The notes: a model not told the origin generated them from the sequence alone. A stretch of DNA of 64,000 nucleotides from Chitinophagaceae bacterium (GCA_020403455.1 JADBXP010000027.1:25013-89012), one strand, 5' to 3'. Shown: positions 8,615-18,943, counted from the first letter of the stretch. A program made the numbers and translations.

Positions 8615-9595
8615 TCACCCCAACACCACCCTACTACCCTCCTGCTCAAATTGAAAAGGCACTTCAATGAATCCATTCAATGCTTTTCTGACAGCAGGCT
8701 GATTTTCGGGCGATACAAAGAAGAGCATGAATCCACCTCCACCCGCACCGAGAATCTTTCCTCCTATCGATCCTGCTGCTATTGCCCGATTATAGATATC
8801 GTCTATTGCAGTGGTAGTTACTCCGGTGGAAAGTGATTTCTTGTATTCCCAGGCCTCCTGCAACATGCTGCCGAATTCATGCAAGTCGCGCGATTCATCT
8901 ATCAGAAGTCTCTCTGCATCCGTTACCATTTGCATCATTCTTTGTAACTCCTGCTTCCTACTGGAAAAATTCACGAGCTTACTCGCTTCAATCTGTGAAG
9001 CAAATCTTGAAAATCCCGTGAAATACAAAAGCAAATGATCTTGCAATTGTTGTAAGCGCGTTGAACTGACCGATACAGGTTTCACCACCCATCCGCCTTC
9101 CGGCAAAAAGTCTATTCGGTTGAAACCCCCACAAGCAACAGCTATCTGGTCCTGAGATCCTACCACTTCACCAATCACCTCCTGCTCCACCTGTATGGCA
9201 TCCTTCGCCAATTGCTGTAGAGTTGTTGCTCTGCCCATCAACTGATACATGGCATTTAACAAACCAACTGTAAAGGCAGAACTGGAACCCAAACCGGAAC
9301 GCGCCGGCAGATCTCCATCGTGGTGTATCTCCAACCCCTCTTCCCATTGTAACCACTGCAGCACCCCCTTGATGGCAGGATGTTTGATGTCCTTCAATTC
9401 ATTCACATCCTCCATCTCACTGTACACAAACCGATGCTTGTGCGGGAAAAAAGGTGGCTTGCGCCGCACACTAACATAACAAAATTGGTTGATGGCAGTG
9501 GAAATCACCGAACCCCCATTCTCCCGAAACCACAAAGGAAAATCAGTTCCCCCGCCAAAAAAAGACACCCGGTAAGGAGTCTTGGTAATTACCAT
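8615..9595 (-). CDS. hddA: GHMP kinase, D-glycero-D-manno-heptose 7-phosphate kinase type
   Basis: A 326-residue sugar kinase of the GHMP superfamily. It begins with TPYRVSFFGGGTDFP, carries the ATP-binding motif LPARSGLGSSSAFTVGLLNAM near residues 95-115, a VEQEVIGEVVGSQDQ segment with the catalytic aspartate, and the C-terminal GGKILGAGGGGFMLFF loop. This is the HddA/FKP-like layout; HddA phosphorylates heptose 7-phosphate at C1 on the route to GDP-heptose for surface glycans. A related sugar phosphate is possible, since no other heptose genes are visible here. The last part of the gene is duplicated as a pseudogene remnant about 2.2 kb downstream. Confidence 0.8.
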   Translation of the reverse strand: MVITKTPYRVSFFGGGTDFPLWFRENGGSVISTAINQFCYVSVRRKPPFFPHKHRFVYSEMEDVNELKDIKHPAIKGVLQWLQWEEGLEIHHDGDLPARSGLGSSSAFTVGLLNAMYQLMGRATTLQQLAKDAIQVEQEVIGEVVGSQDQIAVACGGFNRIDFLPEGGWVVKPVSVSSTRLQQLQDHLLLYFTGFSRFASQIEASKLVNFSSRKQELQRMMQMVTDAERLLIDESRDLHEFGSMLQEAWEYKKSLSTGVTTTAIDDIYNRAIAAGSIGGKILGAGGGGFMLFFVSPENQPAVRKALNGFIEVPFQFEQEGSRVVLG

Positions 9596-9896
9596 TGATT
9601 CAGATGATTAAACATGACTTCGTCTATCTCACTCACAGAGTTAAGCAACACAATCTTCTCCTCCGTACAACGAAGAGAACATGAATACAAATATACTAAT
9701 TAAATAGCTGAAAGCTGAATAAAAACATAGCTATATAGCTATTTTATTATTTTTATTTATAATTTATAAATAAGCAATATTTTCATGCTCCCAAAGATGA
9801 CAAGTGAAAATAAGGGATGAAAAAAGTCCGCAAAAAAAAGGTTATTAACAGGGTTGCGGATAACTATGAACAATAGAAAAAAGGGTAAAACCAACG
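9596..9896. other. AT-rich intergenic region with promoter-like site and a 16-bp palindrome
   Basis: No gene seen. On the minus strand a TATATTTG (9688-9695) matches the Bacteroidota -7 element and could serve the kinase gene with a leader of roughly 80 bases; a matching TTTG upstream is not evident. A perfect palindrome, ATAGCTATATAGCTAT, lies at 9727-9742, upstream of that element, and could be an operator or a chance AT-rich sequence. Confidence 0.3.
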
Positions 9897-10379
9897 TCAT
9901 TGCTTCTCCATCAACAAACACACCGCATGCGCCGCCAAACCTTCCTCGCGGCCTATAAATCCCAGCTTCTCCGTAGTAGTAGCCTTGATAGAAATATCCT
10001 TCAACCCAATACCCAAAGTGCCGGCAATCACTTCCTGCATCCGCGCCACATACGGCTTGATCTTGGGTGCCTCTAAACACAGGGTCGCATCTATGTTGCC
10101 AATCCGATACCCCGCTTCCGCTACCAATTCCCGCGTGCGGGCCAATAAAATACGGCTGTCAATATTCTTATACGCCTGATCCGTATCCGGAAAATGTACA
10201 CCTATATCTCCCAAACAAGCCGCCCCCAACAATGCATCACATATCGCATGCAACAACACATCGGCATCACTGTGCCCCAACGCCCCCTTGTGGTGCGGGA
10301 TCTGTACCCCACCTATCACCAAATCACGACCCTCCACCAAACGGTGAAAATCGATACCATAACCAATACGGATTGACAT
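9897..10379 (-). CDS. ispF: 2-C-methyl-D-erythritol 2,4-cyclodiphosphate synthase
   Basis: IspF of the MEP isoprenoid pathway; it cyclises CDP-methylerythritol 2-phosphate and releases CMP, as a cytosolic trimer with zinc. The sequence shows GYGIDFHRL with the metal-binding Asp and His, [20 protein letters not shown] with the third metal His, HFPDTD, and the C-terminal [17 protein letters not shown] placed the start at the ATG giving MSIRIGYG (160 residues, the usual family length). A 15-codon upstream extension would need a TTG start and adds no conserved sequence. It is followed upstream on the same strand by porV after 61 bases. Confidence 0.93.
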   Translation of the reverse strand: MSIRIGYGIDFHRLVEGRDLVIGGVQIPHHKGALGHSDADVLLHAICDALLGAACLGDIGVHFPDTDQAYKNIDSRILLARTRELVAEAGYRIGNIDATLCLEAPKIKPYVARMQEVIAGTLGIGLKDISIKATTTEKLGFIGREEGLAAHAVCLLMEKQ

Positions 10380-10440
10380 CTGTGCTGAATTTAATGGACC
10401 GGCCACAACGGCGGTCTTCTTCAAAGGTACAGCATGCCCA

Positions 10441-11610
10441 CTATTTCTGGCTGCTGATGTTGAAAACCAAGCCTACCCGTATGGTATTGGACAATGGATT
10501 GCGGGTAATGCCCGATCCCGAAGGGACCAAATAGGATAAATTCACCTGAAAAGCATCCATGCTAAAACCGGCACCCAGCGAAAAATATTGGCGATTGCCT
10601 CTGGACTTGCTCTCATGAAAATAGCCACCCCGTACAAAAAACTGTTCGTTGTAGGCATATTCAGCTCCCAAAGAAACCTGCAAGGCATCGAGCTGACTGG
10701 TTCCATCACTGAACGACTTGAACCAACTGGATACCACACCCGTACTTCTATAATTGGCGAGACTGGCAGAATCTGTACTGAAAACACCGGTGGCCGCCGG
10801 CAAAGAAGGCACCAACAACTTATTCACATCCATCCCTACCATGATGCGATTGTTGCCATCCATCACCTTTGTATAAGCCACGCCTATCCCTAAATTGGCA
10901 GGAATAAAATCCTTGTTGCGGGCATCATTCGTATAACCAATCTTGGCACCCAAATTCGCCAGCGTAATGCCCCAGGTCAATCCGGCACCCGATTCATCCG
11001 TTCCATTGTAATACATCGAAACATCGCCCGCTACGGAAGTTCCCGCCCGGTACACCACTCCCGTTCCTACATCACCAATCACCAAACGGGAATTGATATA
11101 GCGCAAGGCCACACCCAAACTTATCTTATCACTGATGATGCGGGAATAACCGAGGTCTACCGAGAATTCACTGGGCCTGATATTGTTCAAAATGTTACCG
11201 GAAAAATCTGTGAGCTGAATGTTTCCCAGACTGAAAAAACGCAGGGAGGTAGAAACCGCCGACTCATCATTCAACTTGTGGTAACCTGCCAGACTGGCGA
11301 GATACACATCCGACAAACCGAGGTCTTTCAACCAGGGTGTATAATTCACGGCTACAGCCGTTTGATTTTTGGCAAAGGGAATCTTGGCCAGGTTCCAGAA
11401 CGCTGCATTGGCATCCGGCGCAGTAGCAATCGACATGTCACCCATGCCGCCAGCCCGCGCATCGGGAGAAATTCGTAAAAAAGGTACAGCCGTAGAAACA
11501 ATGTTGATGGAACTTGTCTGCGCAGTTAATGTCTGTGCAGCCAATAAAATCGCAGATAACAATACAGTTAACTGAAAAGAGAATCGAGAGGTAGTTTTCA
11601 TCCTTCGCAT
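10441..11610 (-). CDS. porV: type IX secretion outer-membrane protein PorV (LptO)
   Basis: A 389-residue FadL-like outer-membrane barrel with a signal peptide (hydrophobic [18 protein letters not shown]). It contains the PorV hallmarks [33 protein letters not shown] near residues 44-76 and repeated amphipathic strands, ending with [14 protein letters not shown]. PorV receives T9SS cargo at the SprA translocon and shuttles it to PorU. The partner gene porU lies directly upstream on the same strand. The first ATG is used here; an ATG three codons later (MKTTSRFSF) is also possible. The 141-base gap to porU contains a 12-bp palindrome, ACAACCGGTTGT, at 11688-11699. Confidence 0.9.
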   Translation of the reverse strand: MRRMKTTSRFSFQLTVLLSAILLAAQTLTAQTSSINIVSTAVPFLRISPDARAGGMGDMSIATAPDANAAFWNLAKIPFAKNQTAVAVNYTPWLKDLGLSDVYLASLAGYHKLNDESAVSTSLRFFSLGNIQLTDFSGNILNNIRPSEFSVDLGYSRIISDKISLGVALRYINSRLVIGDVGTGVVYRAGTSVAGDVSMYYNGTDESGAGLTWGITLANLGAKIGYTNDARNKDFIPANLGIGVAYTKVMDGNNRIMVGMDVNKLLVPSLPAATGVFSTDSASLANYRSTGVVSSWFKSFSDGTSQLDALQVSLGAEYAYNEQFFVRGGYFHESKSRGNRQYFSLGAGFSMDAFQVNLSYLVPSGSGITRNPLSNTIRVGLVFNISSQK

Positions 11611-11751
11611 TTTGATGTTTGCCTTCTAATAGAGCGGAAAAGTAATGCTTTCGTTGGCCGGTGTTCAGGTGTTTTCACTTAGTATTAACAACCGGTTGTC
11701 GAGGCCTGCTTCTCCTGAAATGAGGGTAAAAATCAAATCATGCACGATGTT

Positions 11752-14700
11752 TTAGTTGCGAATCAGCCGGCCACTTGTCTGTAAGACATTGTTGCCCGCA
11801 TTTAATTTCAGGTGGTAAATATAAATACCTTTTGGCAGTTTTGCGCCATTGGCCCCGGTTCCGTCCCATTGTACCTGAATATTTCTGGTTCCGGAACTGC
11901 CAATATTGGTTCTTATCTGTCTCACCGGTCGGCCCATCACGTCAAAAATGTCGAGCTCGAGTTGGAGGGTCTTTCCGGGCTGGTTGTGCTCTATCGAAAA
12001 AGTAGTACCCTCAGAAAAAGGATTGGGGAAATTCATCACCCGCCCAAGGGTAAATTTCTCCTGCTTCCGTACCCAAAAACGCAGCGTTTTTTCAGATGAA
12101 TTGTTCACCAGGTCCCATGCCTTGAGGCGAATCCTGTGTTCCCCTTCCTGCAACGCAGGCAACCGAAAACGAATGCTGCCGGCCGTGAACCGATCTTTCT
12201 CTGCAGTATAAAAATCATTCAAAACCAACACCTCCCGTTCATTGTTATCCAACACGGCAGTGATGTCATGTCCGATCCCGTTGCCGGAAGTATTGATGCC
12301 AGAAGAGTCTGCCAGCAATGCAATCAACAAAGGTGTTTCATTCGTTATCCCATCTTCCCGGAAACTGGTATCGTTGAGGAAGAGGCGGATGTTGGGACCC
12401 TCCCTGTCGTCATTGGGTGCGACCGAATTGCCTCCGATCCAGCGACTCGTATCTGCCCCCCCTGCATCGCTGTTTCCATTGGCGGCATACATCGTTATCC
12501 TCGCCTTACCTATCCCTGCCCTGATGTCTTTGGGCAGCATAAACCGCACTGTGAATTGTCCATTCTTTACCGTGGCCGTTCCCCTGAACAAAAGGGCTGT
12601 TTGCTGGCGGAAGGTGGTGGTAAAACTACCGGGGCGATTGGCAAGGGTTTTCTGTTGCAGGGGCTGATCAAAAAAAGCTATCTCCAGGTTACCGTTCCAG
12701 TCGTTGAGGCGATTGCCTGTGCCGTCGGTGATCTCACCTTCACAGGTATAAGTACCTAATGCTCTTAGGGTGTCGGTGCCCGTATTTCCACTGATGCGGG
12801 TGAGACGTATCCGCTGGCGCGGGAAGGCCAAAGTCAGCGCCGGATCGCCCAGCAAAGTGAATTTCCGGTTGTTGAGCACATCCCCACTAGTGACCAGCGT
12901 ATTGTTCTTGGCGCGCAAAACGGCATTGCCCAGGGTGGGATAATTGCCATCGGACTGTCGGTTCATCACTGCCCGCAAATACCGGTCATTCATCTGTAAA
13001 TTGCTGTAGGCAAACACAGCTCGCGTTGTCGTCATCAATGCTATACCACCCGTAGAATCTTGCTTGAGTACCCGATCACCGAGAGAAAAAATAGCCGGAT
13101 TGTCATGCGGTGCAAAATCGCAACTGGCAGTGATGAACAAGGGCAGTCGATCGGGATTGTTGAAACGCCGGGCTTCCTCTGCAGTAAACACTGCCTCTTC
13201 TGCCAGTCGGAAATAACTTCCATGTCCGGTGTAATTCACCAAAAGAGCTCCGCGAAAACACTGATTAACGATGGCTTCATTCACCAACGGATAGCGATCC
13301 CCGCCACTACCACTCACCACCGGAAATGCATCGAGGTATAGCTTGTTGATGTTGATGTTTTCATTGACGCTGCGGGTCACTTCCGTCATCTGCTCTGCAT
13401 CATTGAGGTGCAGGTTATTGTCTTTATCATCTGCGATGAAGACACTGTTCATCCGCCAGGAACCTTGCGCTGCGGGCTGTCGGTAACGTATGATTTTATT
13501 GATCATCGTTGTGGCTTCTTCCGGCTTCGCCGCGGGCAATCTTCCGATGGCTATGTCCAATAACTGGTCGGATCGTTGTTCATTGAAGTCCTCTTGATCA
13601 TCGAGCAATCCGAAAAAATCATCCGAAGTATAAGAGAACAAGGGATGCAGCGATTCATTGCCTTCCCATACAGGTACCAAGTTGAAACCCCTCCCCTTTC
13701 TTCCGCGGTAATCAAAAGTTCCTCCTCCCAGCAGCAATAGGTATTGTGGCTTTTGTGCCGGATCGTTCCTGTACTTGTCGTAGTACATTTTTACCCAGTC
13801 CCTCACTGCCACCGGATTCGGCTGTCCGCCAAACTCATGGTATATCTGCTCTGTCGTAACCAATGCGAAGCTGAGTCCATCCTGCCGGGCATGGTGCTCT
13901 GCCAGGCGTCTTGCTTCCCCCAGCAAGGATGCATGGGTTACCACGAGCAACTGTGCAGGTGTGCTGTTGTGCAGGTTTTGGTTGGCAACCCTTCCCACCA
14001 AAACCGGCTCGGGTAAGCCTGCGGGAATCGCAGCCACATATTCGCGCAATACGGAAGCATCCTGCACCCAGCGCAGTACCGTTCCGGTAGTGGTTCCATT
14101 CATTTTAATGGGTTCGAGCGGATTACTTACCTCCCAAACCACTGCTGCTCCGGTTGCCGGTGCCTGCTGTATTTCAAAGGCAGCAATGTTGCCCGGTGCA
14201 ACCGAACGGGTATCGCGGAACGAGAAGAAGGATTGTCCATTAAAATTCAACTGCCTTCTGGCAAAGATCTCCAGCCAATCGATCCATCCGGTTACAGCAC
14301 CGGAACCGCTGAGTTGAAACTGCAGATTAATGGCGGAGGAGTTTGCTTGAAAATTAATTCTTTGCTCTACTGCGTTGGCATATTGATCGAGGAATTGGCC
14401 GCCCACTGCCGGAAGGGGTATGTTTTGCAGTGTTTGTCCGGCCTGCACTACCCGCATCAGAGCAGCATTGCCTACTGACCTGGCAGCCAGGCGGGTGGCG
14501 AGGGTAACGGGTTCGCTCAGCACCAGGCCGGGGAGGTTGAAAGTAAAATTCCGCTGCAGGCTTTGTCCGGGCTGCGTGCCCATCACGTTTCCCCACCAGT
14601 CCTTTCCACTGCCCAAAAAATTGTCTTCATCTGTTTCCAAAAAAATTCTTTCATCCATTTCCCGAACAATACTGGTCGGCTGCGCATTTACATTGGCTGT

Positions 14701-15171
14701 GCTGATGCGTTTGCCCACACCACCGATCTTGAGATAATAGTAAGCGGTATCGGCATATAGATTGAGGCGGTGTTGCCAGTTGCGTCCGGTGGCATCAGCT
14801 TCCCAGTGGTGTGGACCTCTGGCATAAAACAACAGATAATCTGTTCCGCTGAAAATGCCATCCCCTCCATCTATGACCTCTATTGCATTTTCTGTCAGAT
14901 CATCTGCCCGGCTTGGGCGATTGGCTTCCGGCAGCATGCCGCCCCCATTGCCATACAACCGAATGGAATTACTGGAAAGATTCGTCGTAGTGATGCCCGC
15001 TGCTGTAAGCCAGGATGCACTGATCTTGTAAACGCCTTCGCGGGTAACGCCCATCTTCCACCAGTTACCCTCTGCCAATACCGATTGAGGGGCATAGGTG
15101 CGCTGTGCCTGAAGGCCGGACAAGAGCATACAACAGCCGACCATGGTTCCCCCAAAAAACTTTTTCAGCAT
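11752..15171 (-). CDS. porU: type IX secretion sortase PorU (C25 peptidase family)
   Basis: A 1139-residue gingipain-like cysteine peptidase that removes the C-terminal signal of T9SS cargo and attaches cargo to the cell surface. After a signal peptide, the catalytic domain occupies roughly residues 405-780, with NYTGHGS (His about 650) and ITASCDF (Cys about 684), positions close to those of known PorU. A T9SS C-terminal domain follows: NFPNPFSEGTTF near 1055 to a final SGRLIRN. Starting at the ATG just 4 bases after a TACTTTTA promoter-like element gives a complete signal peptide. It is transcribed divergently from gldJ, an arrangement also known around gldJ/porU/porV in flavobacteria. Confidence 0.92.
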   Translation of the reverse strand: MLKKFFGGTMVGCCMLLSGLQAQRTYAPQSVLAEGNWWKMGVTREGVYKISASWLTAAGITTTNLSSNSIRLYGNGGGMLPEANRPSRADDLTENAIEVIDGGDGIFSGTDYLLFYARGPHHWEADATGRNWQHRLNLYADTAYYYLKIGGVGKRISTANVNAQPTSIVREMDERIFLETDEDNFLGSGKDWWGNVMGTQPGQSLQRNFTFNLPGLVLSEPVTLATRLAARSVGNAALMRVVQAGQTLQNIPLPAVGGQFLDQYANAVEQRINFQANSSAINLQFQLSGSGAVTGWIDWLEIFARRQLNFNGQSFFSFRDTRSVAPGNIAAFEIQQAPATGAAVVWEVSNPLEPIKMNGTTTGTVLRWVQDASVLREYVAAIPAGLPEPVLVGRVANQNLHNSTPAQLLVVTHASLLGEARRLAEHHARQDGLSFALVTTEQIYHEFGGQPNPVAVRDWVKMYYDKYRNDPAQKPQYLLLLGGGTFDYRGRKGRGFNLVPVWEGNESLHPLFSYTSDDFFGLLDDQEDFNEQRSDQLLDIAIGRLPAAKPEEATTMINKIIRYRQPAAQGSWRMNSVFIADDKDNNLHLNDAEQMTEVTRSVNENININKLYLDAFPVVSGSGGDRYPLVNEAIVNQCFRGALLVNYTGHGSYFRLAEEAVFTAEEARRFNNPDRLPLFITASCDFAPHDNPAIFSLGDRVLKQDSTGGIALMTTTRAVFAYSNLQMNDRYLRAVMNRQSDGNYPTLGNAVLRAKNNTLVTSGDVLNNRKFTLLGDPALTLAFPRQRIRLTRISGNTGTDTLRALGTYTCEGEITDGTGNRLNDWNGNLEIAFFDQPLQQKTLANRPGSFTTTFRQQTALLFRGTATVKNGQFTVRFMLPKDIRAGIGKARITMYAANGNSDAGGADTSRWIGGNSVAPNDDREGPNIRLFLNDTSFREDGITNETPLLIALLADSSGINTSGNGIGHDITAVLDNNEREVLVLNDFYTAEKDRFTAGSIRFRLPALQEGEHRIRLKAWDLVNNSSEKTLRFWVRKQEKFTLGRVMNFPNPFSEGTTFSIEHNQPGKTLQLELDIFDVMGRPVRQIRTNIGSSGTRNIQVQWDGTGANGAKLPKGIYIYHLKLNAGNNVLQTSGRLIRN

Positions 15172-15358
15172 CGATTAAAAGTAGACAAATAATAAGCCGG
15201 AAGGCGTTTACGTTATATGTTAACAGAGTTAAAATTAGGTTTTTGATAACAAAGTCCGGGTGCTCTTAACATAAGCTCCCAAGCTAAACTATTTATATTC
15301 GCATCGGTATATTCATTCAATAAACGTGAAAACCGCCATTCAATTCAATTTTAGTACC

Positions 15359-16927
15359 ATGAAACTTATTTCCTACATCGGCAAAGCCATGGCTTGTGTG
15401 CTTGTTTTGGGATCATTTTCTGCCTGTAAGATTTTTTCCAAGAAGCCGGAGAAATCGGCTGTTACCGGCTGGAATTACAATGACAAGGCAATGGGCAACT
15501 TCAATGTGATGAAGCCCAAGGACATCAACACGGCTCCCGGTCTCGTGTTTGTGCAGGGTGGTACTTTTACCATGGGTGCTACTCAGGAAGATGTGATGGC
15601 AGACTGGAACAATGCGCCTAGAAGGGTGACTGTGAACTCTTTCTTTATCGATAAAACGGAAGTGGCCAATGTGCACTACCGGGAGTACCTCTACTGGCTG
15701 GAGAATGTGTTTGGCACCGCCGGCATGGATACCATAGTAGCGGAAGCCTATCCTGATACAGCAGTATGGCGCGAAAACCTGGCTTTCAATGAGCCGATGG
15801 TGGAATATTATTTCCGTCACCCTGCTTACAATTACTACCCGGTGGTAGGGGTAAGCTGGAGACAGGCCAATGACTTCTGTATTTGGAGAACGGACCGAGT
15901 GAATGAGATCACTGCTATGAAAAAGGGTTTCCTCGATCCGAAAACACAGATCAAAAAAGAATTGAATGGTTCAGGTTCTGATAACTTCAATACCAAGGCT
16001 TATTTGTTGGGTGAATACCAGGCAACGCCCGGAAAAGAAGTTACCTCTAAGAAAAACCCGCTAACAGATGCCCAGGGTCGCCCCAGAACTGTTATCAAAG
16101 TAGAAGATGGAATTCTTTATGGAGACTATCGCCTTCCAACAGAAGCTGAGTGGGAGTATGCGGCTTATGGTTATATGATGCAGAATCCGCAAAGAAAAAT
16201 GAAGGGCTCTCCTAACCGTGGTGAAGAAATGATCAAGAACAAACAAGTTTATGCCTGGAAAAATGAGGGCTATGATAACCTTCGTTATACCCAGAAAGGC
16301 AAGCTGCAGGGTTCTTTCATGGCTAACTTCAAGCGGGGTGCGGGTGACTACATGGGTGTTGCAGGTGGCTTGAACGATAATGCTGCCGGTCCTGCACAGG
16401 TGGATACCTACTACCCCAATGGTTTTGGTATCTATAACATGAGTGGTAACGTAAACGAGTGGGTGCAGGATGTATTCCGTCCGATCATGAATTCGAATGA
16501 CAATGACCTGAATCCTTTCCGTGGTAACGTATTTCAAAAAATTGATATGACGGGAGGCCAGGGAAGTCTGCGTGATGACAAGGGGCGTATCAAAATGACA
16601 CCGCAGACCGACGATGAATTGAAAAATCGTACCAATTATAGAAAAGCTTATGCGATCAATTATCTCGATGGTGATTCTTCCAGCAGTGCGGAGTATAATT
16701 ATGGAGTAAGTACGCTGATTTCCGACAAATCACGTGTGTACAAGGGAGGAAGCTGGAATGACATGCCTTACTGGTTAAGTCCCGGAACCCGCCGCTATGT
16801 GGATGAAACGATTCAATCGAATACCATCGGTTTCCGTTGTGCCATGTCGCATTTTGGTTCACCGGAAGGAACCGGCGCTAAGAACAAAGCCGGCCTCTTC
16901 TTCCCCACCAGAAGGAACAAGCGCTAA
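15359..16927 (+). CDS. gldJ: gliding/T9SS lipoprotein GldJ (SUMF1-like fold)
   Basis: A 522-residue lipoprotein with lipobox SFSAC (Cys23). The body has a formylglycine-generating-enzyme-like (SUMF1) fold: FVQGGTFTMGATQED, FFIDKTEVANVHYREYL, YRLPTEAEWEYAAYG, NGFGIYNMSGNVNEWVQD, and YKGGSWNDMPYWLSPGTRR with IGFRCAM. GldJ-type proteins are structural parts of the T9SS rather than active FGE enzymes. Adjacency to porU/porV and murF, and length over 500 residues, favour GldJ over GldK. The start is the ATG giving MKLISYIGK; a GTG 33 bases upstream would put polar residues ahead of the signal peptide. A strong terminator follows. Confidence 0.88.
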   Translation: MKLISYIGKAMACVLVLGSFSACKIFSKKPEKSAVTGWNYNDKAMGNFNVMKPKDINTAPGLVFVQGGTFTMGATQEDVMADWNNAPRRVTVNSFFIDKTEVANVHYREYLYWLENVFGTAGMDTIVAEAYPDTAVWRENLAFNEPMVEYYFRHPAYNYYPVVGVSWRQANDFCIWRTDRVNEITAMKKGFLDPKTQIKKELNGSGSDNFNTKAYLLGEYQATPGKEVTSKKNPLTDAQGRPRTVIKVEDGILYGDYRLPTEAEWEYAAYGYMMQNPQRKMKGSPNRGEEMIKNKQVYAWKNEGYDNLRYTQKGKLQGSFMANFKRGAGDYMGVAGGLNDNAAGPAQVDTYYPNGFGIYNMSGNVNEWVQDVFRPIMNSNDNDLNPFRGNVFQKIDMTGGQGSLRDDKGRIKMTPQTDDELKNRTNYRKAYAINYLDGDSSSSAEYNYGVSTLISDKSRVYKGGSWNDMPYWLSPGTRRYVDETIQSNTIGFRCAMSHFGSPEGTGAKNKAGLFFPTRRNKR

Positions 16928-16948
16928 AAAGTATTTTCAACATTTTAA

Positions 16949-16978
16949 AAATCCGTACAACCCCGTACGGATTTTTTT
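16949..16978 (+). terminator. Rho-independent terminator after gldJ
   Basis: A perfect 10-bp stem (AAATCCGTAC with GTACGGATTT) around a 6-base loop is followed by a run of T. It lies 21 bases after the gldJ stop and separates it from murF. Confidence 0.9.
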
Positions 16979-17029
16979 ATTCCTATACATTACCATTCAG
17001 CAGGTGCTTGATAATCTATAAATTGCAGC

Positions 17030-18313
17030 ATGGATATAGTTGGCTTGTATGAACTTTTTTTGGCGCATCCCTTGGTATCCACCGATACCAGAAATCTGGT
17101 GCCTGGAAGTATCTATGTGGCATTGAAAGGAGAGAACTTCAATGGCAACCGATTTGCCTTGCAGGCGCTGGAACAGGGGGCCACTTATGCCATTGTAGAT
17201 GAGCCAATCGATGGTCATCATGAACGAATCATACAGGTGGAGGATGCATTGCAGACCCTCCAGGAATTAGCCGGCTACCATCGCCGTCAATTTTCTATAC
17301 CCTTTATTGCGATTACGGGCAGCAATGGCAAGACCACTACCAAGGAGTTGGTGTCTGCGGTGCTGGCCTCTCATTTCAATACCTATACTACACAAGGCAA
17401 CCTGAACAACCACATAGGCATACCCCTCACTTTGTTGCGTGTTGGAAAGGATGCTGAGATGGCGGTGATCGAAATGGGTGCCAATCACCAACAGGAAATT
17501 GCCGGCTACTGTAAATATGTGCAGCCCACCCATGGCATCATCACCAACTGTGCAAAAGCACACCTGGAGGGCTTTGGCGGAATCGAAGGGGTAAGAAAAG
17601 GCAAGGGAGAATTATTTGATTTTTTGTCCGGACATGATGGTACTGCCTTTGCTTTTGCCGATTATGATTATTTACAATCGATGTCTTTGGCTGTGCCTCA
17701 TGTGATCTGGTATGGCACCGGCAAGGGATTGATACAGGGGAAGGAAATCAGCAGTTCGCCTTTTCTAACCATTCAGACAAAGGGTGCGGTAGAGATGAAA
17801 CTGACCACCCAATTGGTAGGCAGTTATAATCTGCCGAATGTATTGTGTGCCGTCACTGTAGGACATTTTTTCGGCGTACCGCCGGAAAAGATACAGCAGG
17901 CGATCGAAAACTATACGCCCACGAACAGCCGTTCACAATGGATGAACTGGCACGGCAATCAGGTAATACTGGATGCCTACAATGCCAATCCTTCCAGCAT
18001 GAAGCTGGCGATAGAAAATTTTTCTCGACAGCCGGGTGAAAGGAAAATATTGTTGTTGGGGGCTATGAAAGAATTGGGGGAAGAAAGTCTGGCTGAGCAC
18101 CGGGCATTGGTAACCCTGATTCAATCCCTTCAATTGAAGGAAGTCGTTTTGGTGGGTGGTGATTTTGGAGCGATAGACCATCCCTTTCAATATTTTGATG
18201 ATGCAGTGAGTGCAGGAAGATGGTTGAGGGAACAGCAATTGCAGGGTGCTTTATTGTTGGTGAAGGGATCGCGCAGCTTGCAAATGGAAAAAGTATTGGC
18301 TGATACGAACTAA
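17030..18313 (+). CDS. murF: UDP-N-acetylmuramoyl-tripeptide--D-alanyl-D-alanine ligase
   Basis: MurF adds D-Ala-D-Ala to the UDP-MurNAc-tripeptide in cytosolic peptidoglycan precursor synthesis, using ATP. The 427-residue protein has the N-terminal DTRNLVPGSIYVALKGENFNGN uracil-binding region, the P-loop ITGSNGKTTTKE near residues 95-106, the central QGNLNNHIGIPLTLLR and EMGANHQQEIA, and the C-terminal ligase part with DAYNANPSSM and LLGAMKELG. Length is normal for the family. It is preceded by the gldJ terminator and followed after 87 bases by a DUF983 gene. Confidence 0.95.
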   Translation: MDIVGLYELFLAHPLVSTDTRNLVPGSIYVALKGENFNGNRFALQALEQGATYAIVDEPIDGHHERIIQVEDALQTLQELAGYHRRQFSIPFIAITGSNGKTTTKELVSAVLASHFNTYTTQGNLNNHIGIPLTLLRVGKDAEMAVIEMGANHQQEIAGYCKYVQPTHGIITNCAKAHLEGFGGIEGVRKGKGELFDFLSGHDGTAFAFADYDYLQSMSLAVPHVIWYGTGKGLIQGKEISSSPFLTIQTKGAVEMKLTTQLVGSYNLPNVLCAVTVGHFFGVPPEKIQQAIENYTPTNSRSQWMNWHGNQVILDAYNANPSSMKLAIENFSRQPGERKILLLGAMKELGEESLAEHRALVTLIQSLQLKEVVLVGGDFGAIDHPFQYFDDAVSAGRWLREQQLQGALLLVKGSRSLQMEKVLADTN

Positions 18314-18400
18314 GAAATAGAATTATATTGATGATGCATGTAAAAATCGCATGCCCCTTGTTGCGGAATCTTTTTACATTCATGTCTTGAATAAAACTGC

Positions 18401-18871
18401 ATGTCCAGATCTACCGGCTTATCCAACTCCCTGCATTATTTAAAGTCAACCTTACAGAATAAATGTCCCCGCTGCCGGGAGGGAAATCTCTTTGTGAGTC
18501 AGCAACCCTATCGATTGAAAGATGGATTAAAAATGCATGAGCATTGTCCGGTCTGTGGCCAGCCAACGGAGATAGAAGTTGGATTTTATTATGGCACCGG
18601 CTATGTCAGTTATGCGTTGAGCATTGCTTATATTGTCAGCAGTTTTGTAGCGTGGAAGGTATTGATTGGGGTGACATTTGCCATTGATGACACCAGAATT
18701 TTTTATTGGATGGGGACGGTCGTTGTGACCTTGTTTGCTTTGCAGCCCATGCTGATGAGATTTTCCCGCAGTCTCTGGCTCAGTTGGTTTGTGCGCTATG
18801 ACCCCAACTGGTGGGAACACGAATTGAAGAAACCCGAACGTTTGGTTGAGAAACACAAGAACAACTGGTGA
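18401..18871 (+). CDS. DUF983 family membrane protein
   Basis: A 156-residue protein with two CxxC pairs near the N-terminus (CPRCREG and CPVCGQ), which could bind zinc, then two transmembrane segments around residues 65-85 and 105-125. The motif EIEVGFYYGTGYVSYALS is typical of the DUF983 family, small inner-membrane proteins of unknown function common in Bacteroidota and Alphaproteobacteria. It ends with a basic, tryptophan-containing tail. It follows murF on the same strand and is closed by a strong bidirectional terminator. Confidence 0.85.
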   Translation: MSRSTGLSNSLHYLKSTLQNKCPRCREGNLFVSQQPYRLKDGLKMHEHCPVCGQPTEIEVGFYYGTGYVSYALSIAYIVSSFVAWKVLIGVTFAIDDTRIFYWMGTVVVTLFALQPMLMRFSRSLWLSWFVRYDPNWWEHELKKPERLVEKHKNNW

Positions 18872-18887
18872 ATAAAAATTCACATAA

Positions 18888-18916
18888 AAAAATCCCTGCA
18901 TTGTGCAGGGATTTTT
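18888..18916. terminator. bidirectional Rho-independent terminator
   Basis: A perfect 13-bp stem AAAAATCCCTGCA / TGCAGGGATTTTT with a TTG loop. A-tract and T-tract on the two sides make it work in both directions, between the plus-strand DUF983 gene and the minus-strand lipoprotein gene. Confidence 0.9.
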
Positions 18917-18943
18917 CAGAAGTGTTATAACTATTAATTCTAC

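Noticed and set aside
18314..18400. Terminator between murF and the DUF983 gene
   Set aside because: ATGTAAAAA and TTTTTACAT pair only across a long loop in AT-rich sequence, so the hairpin would be weak.
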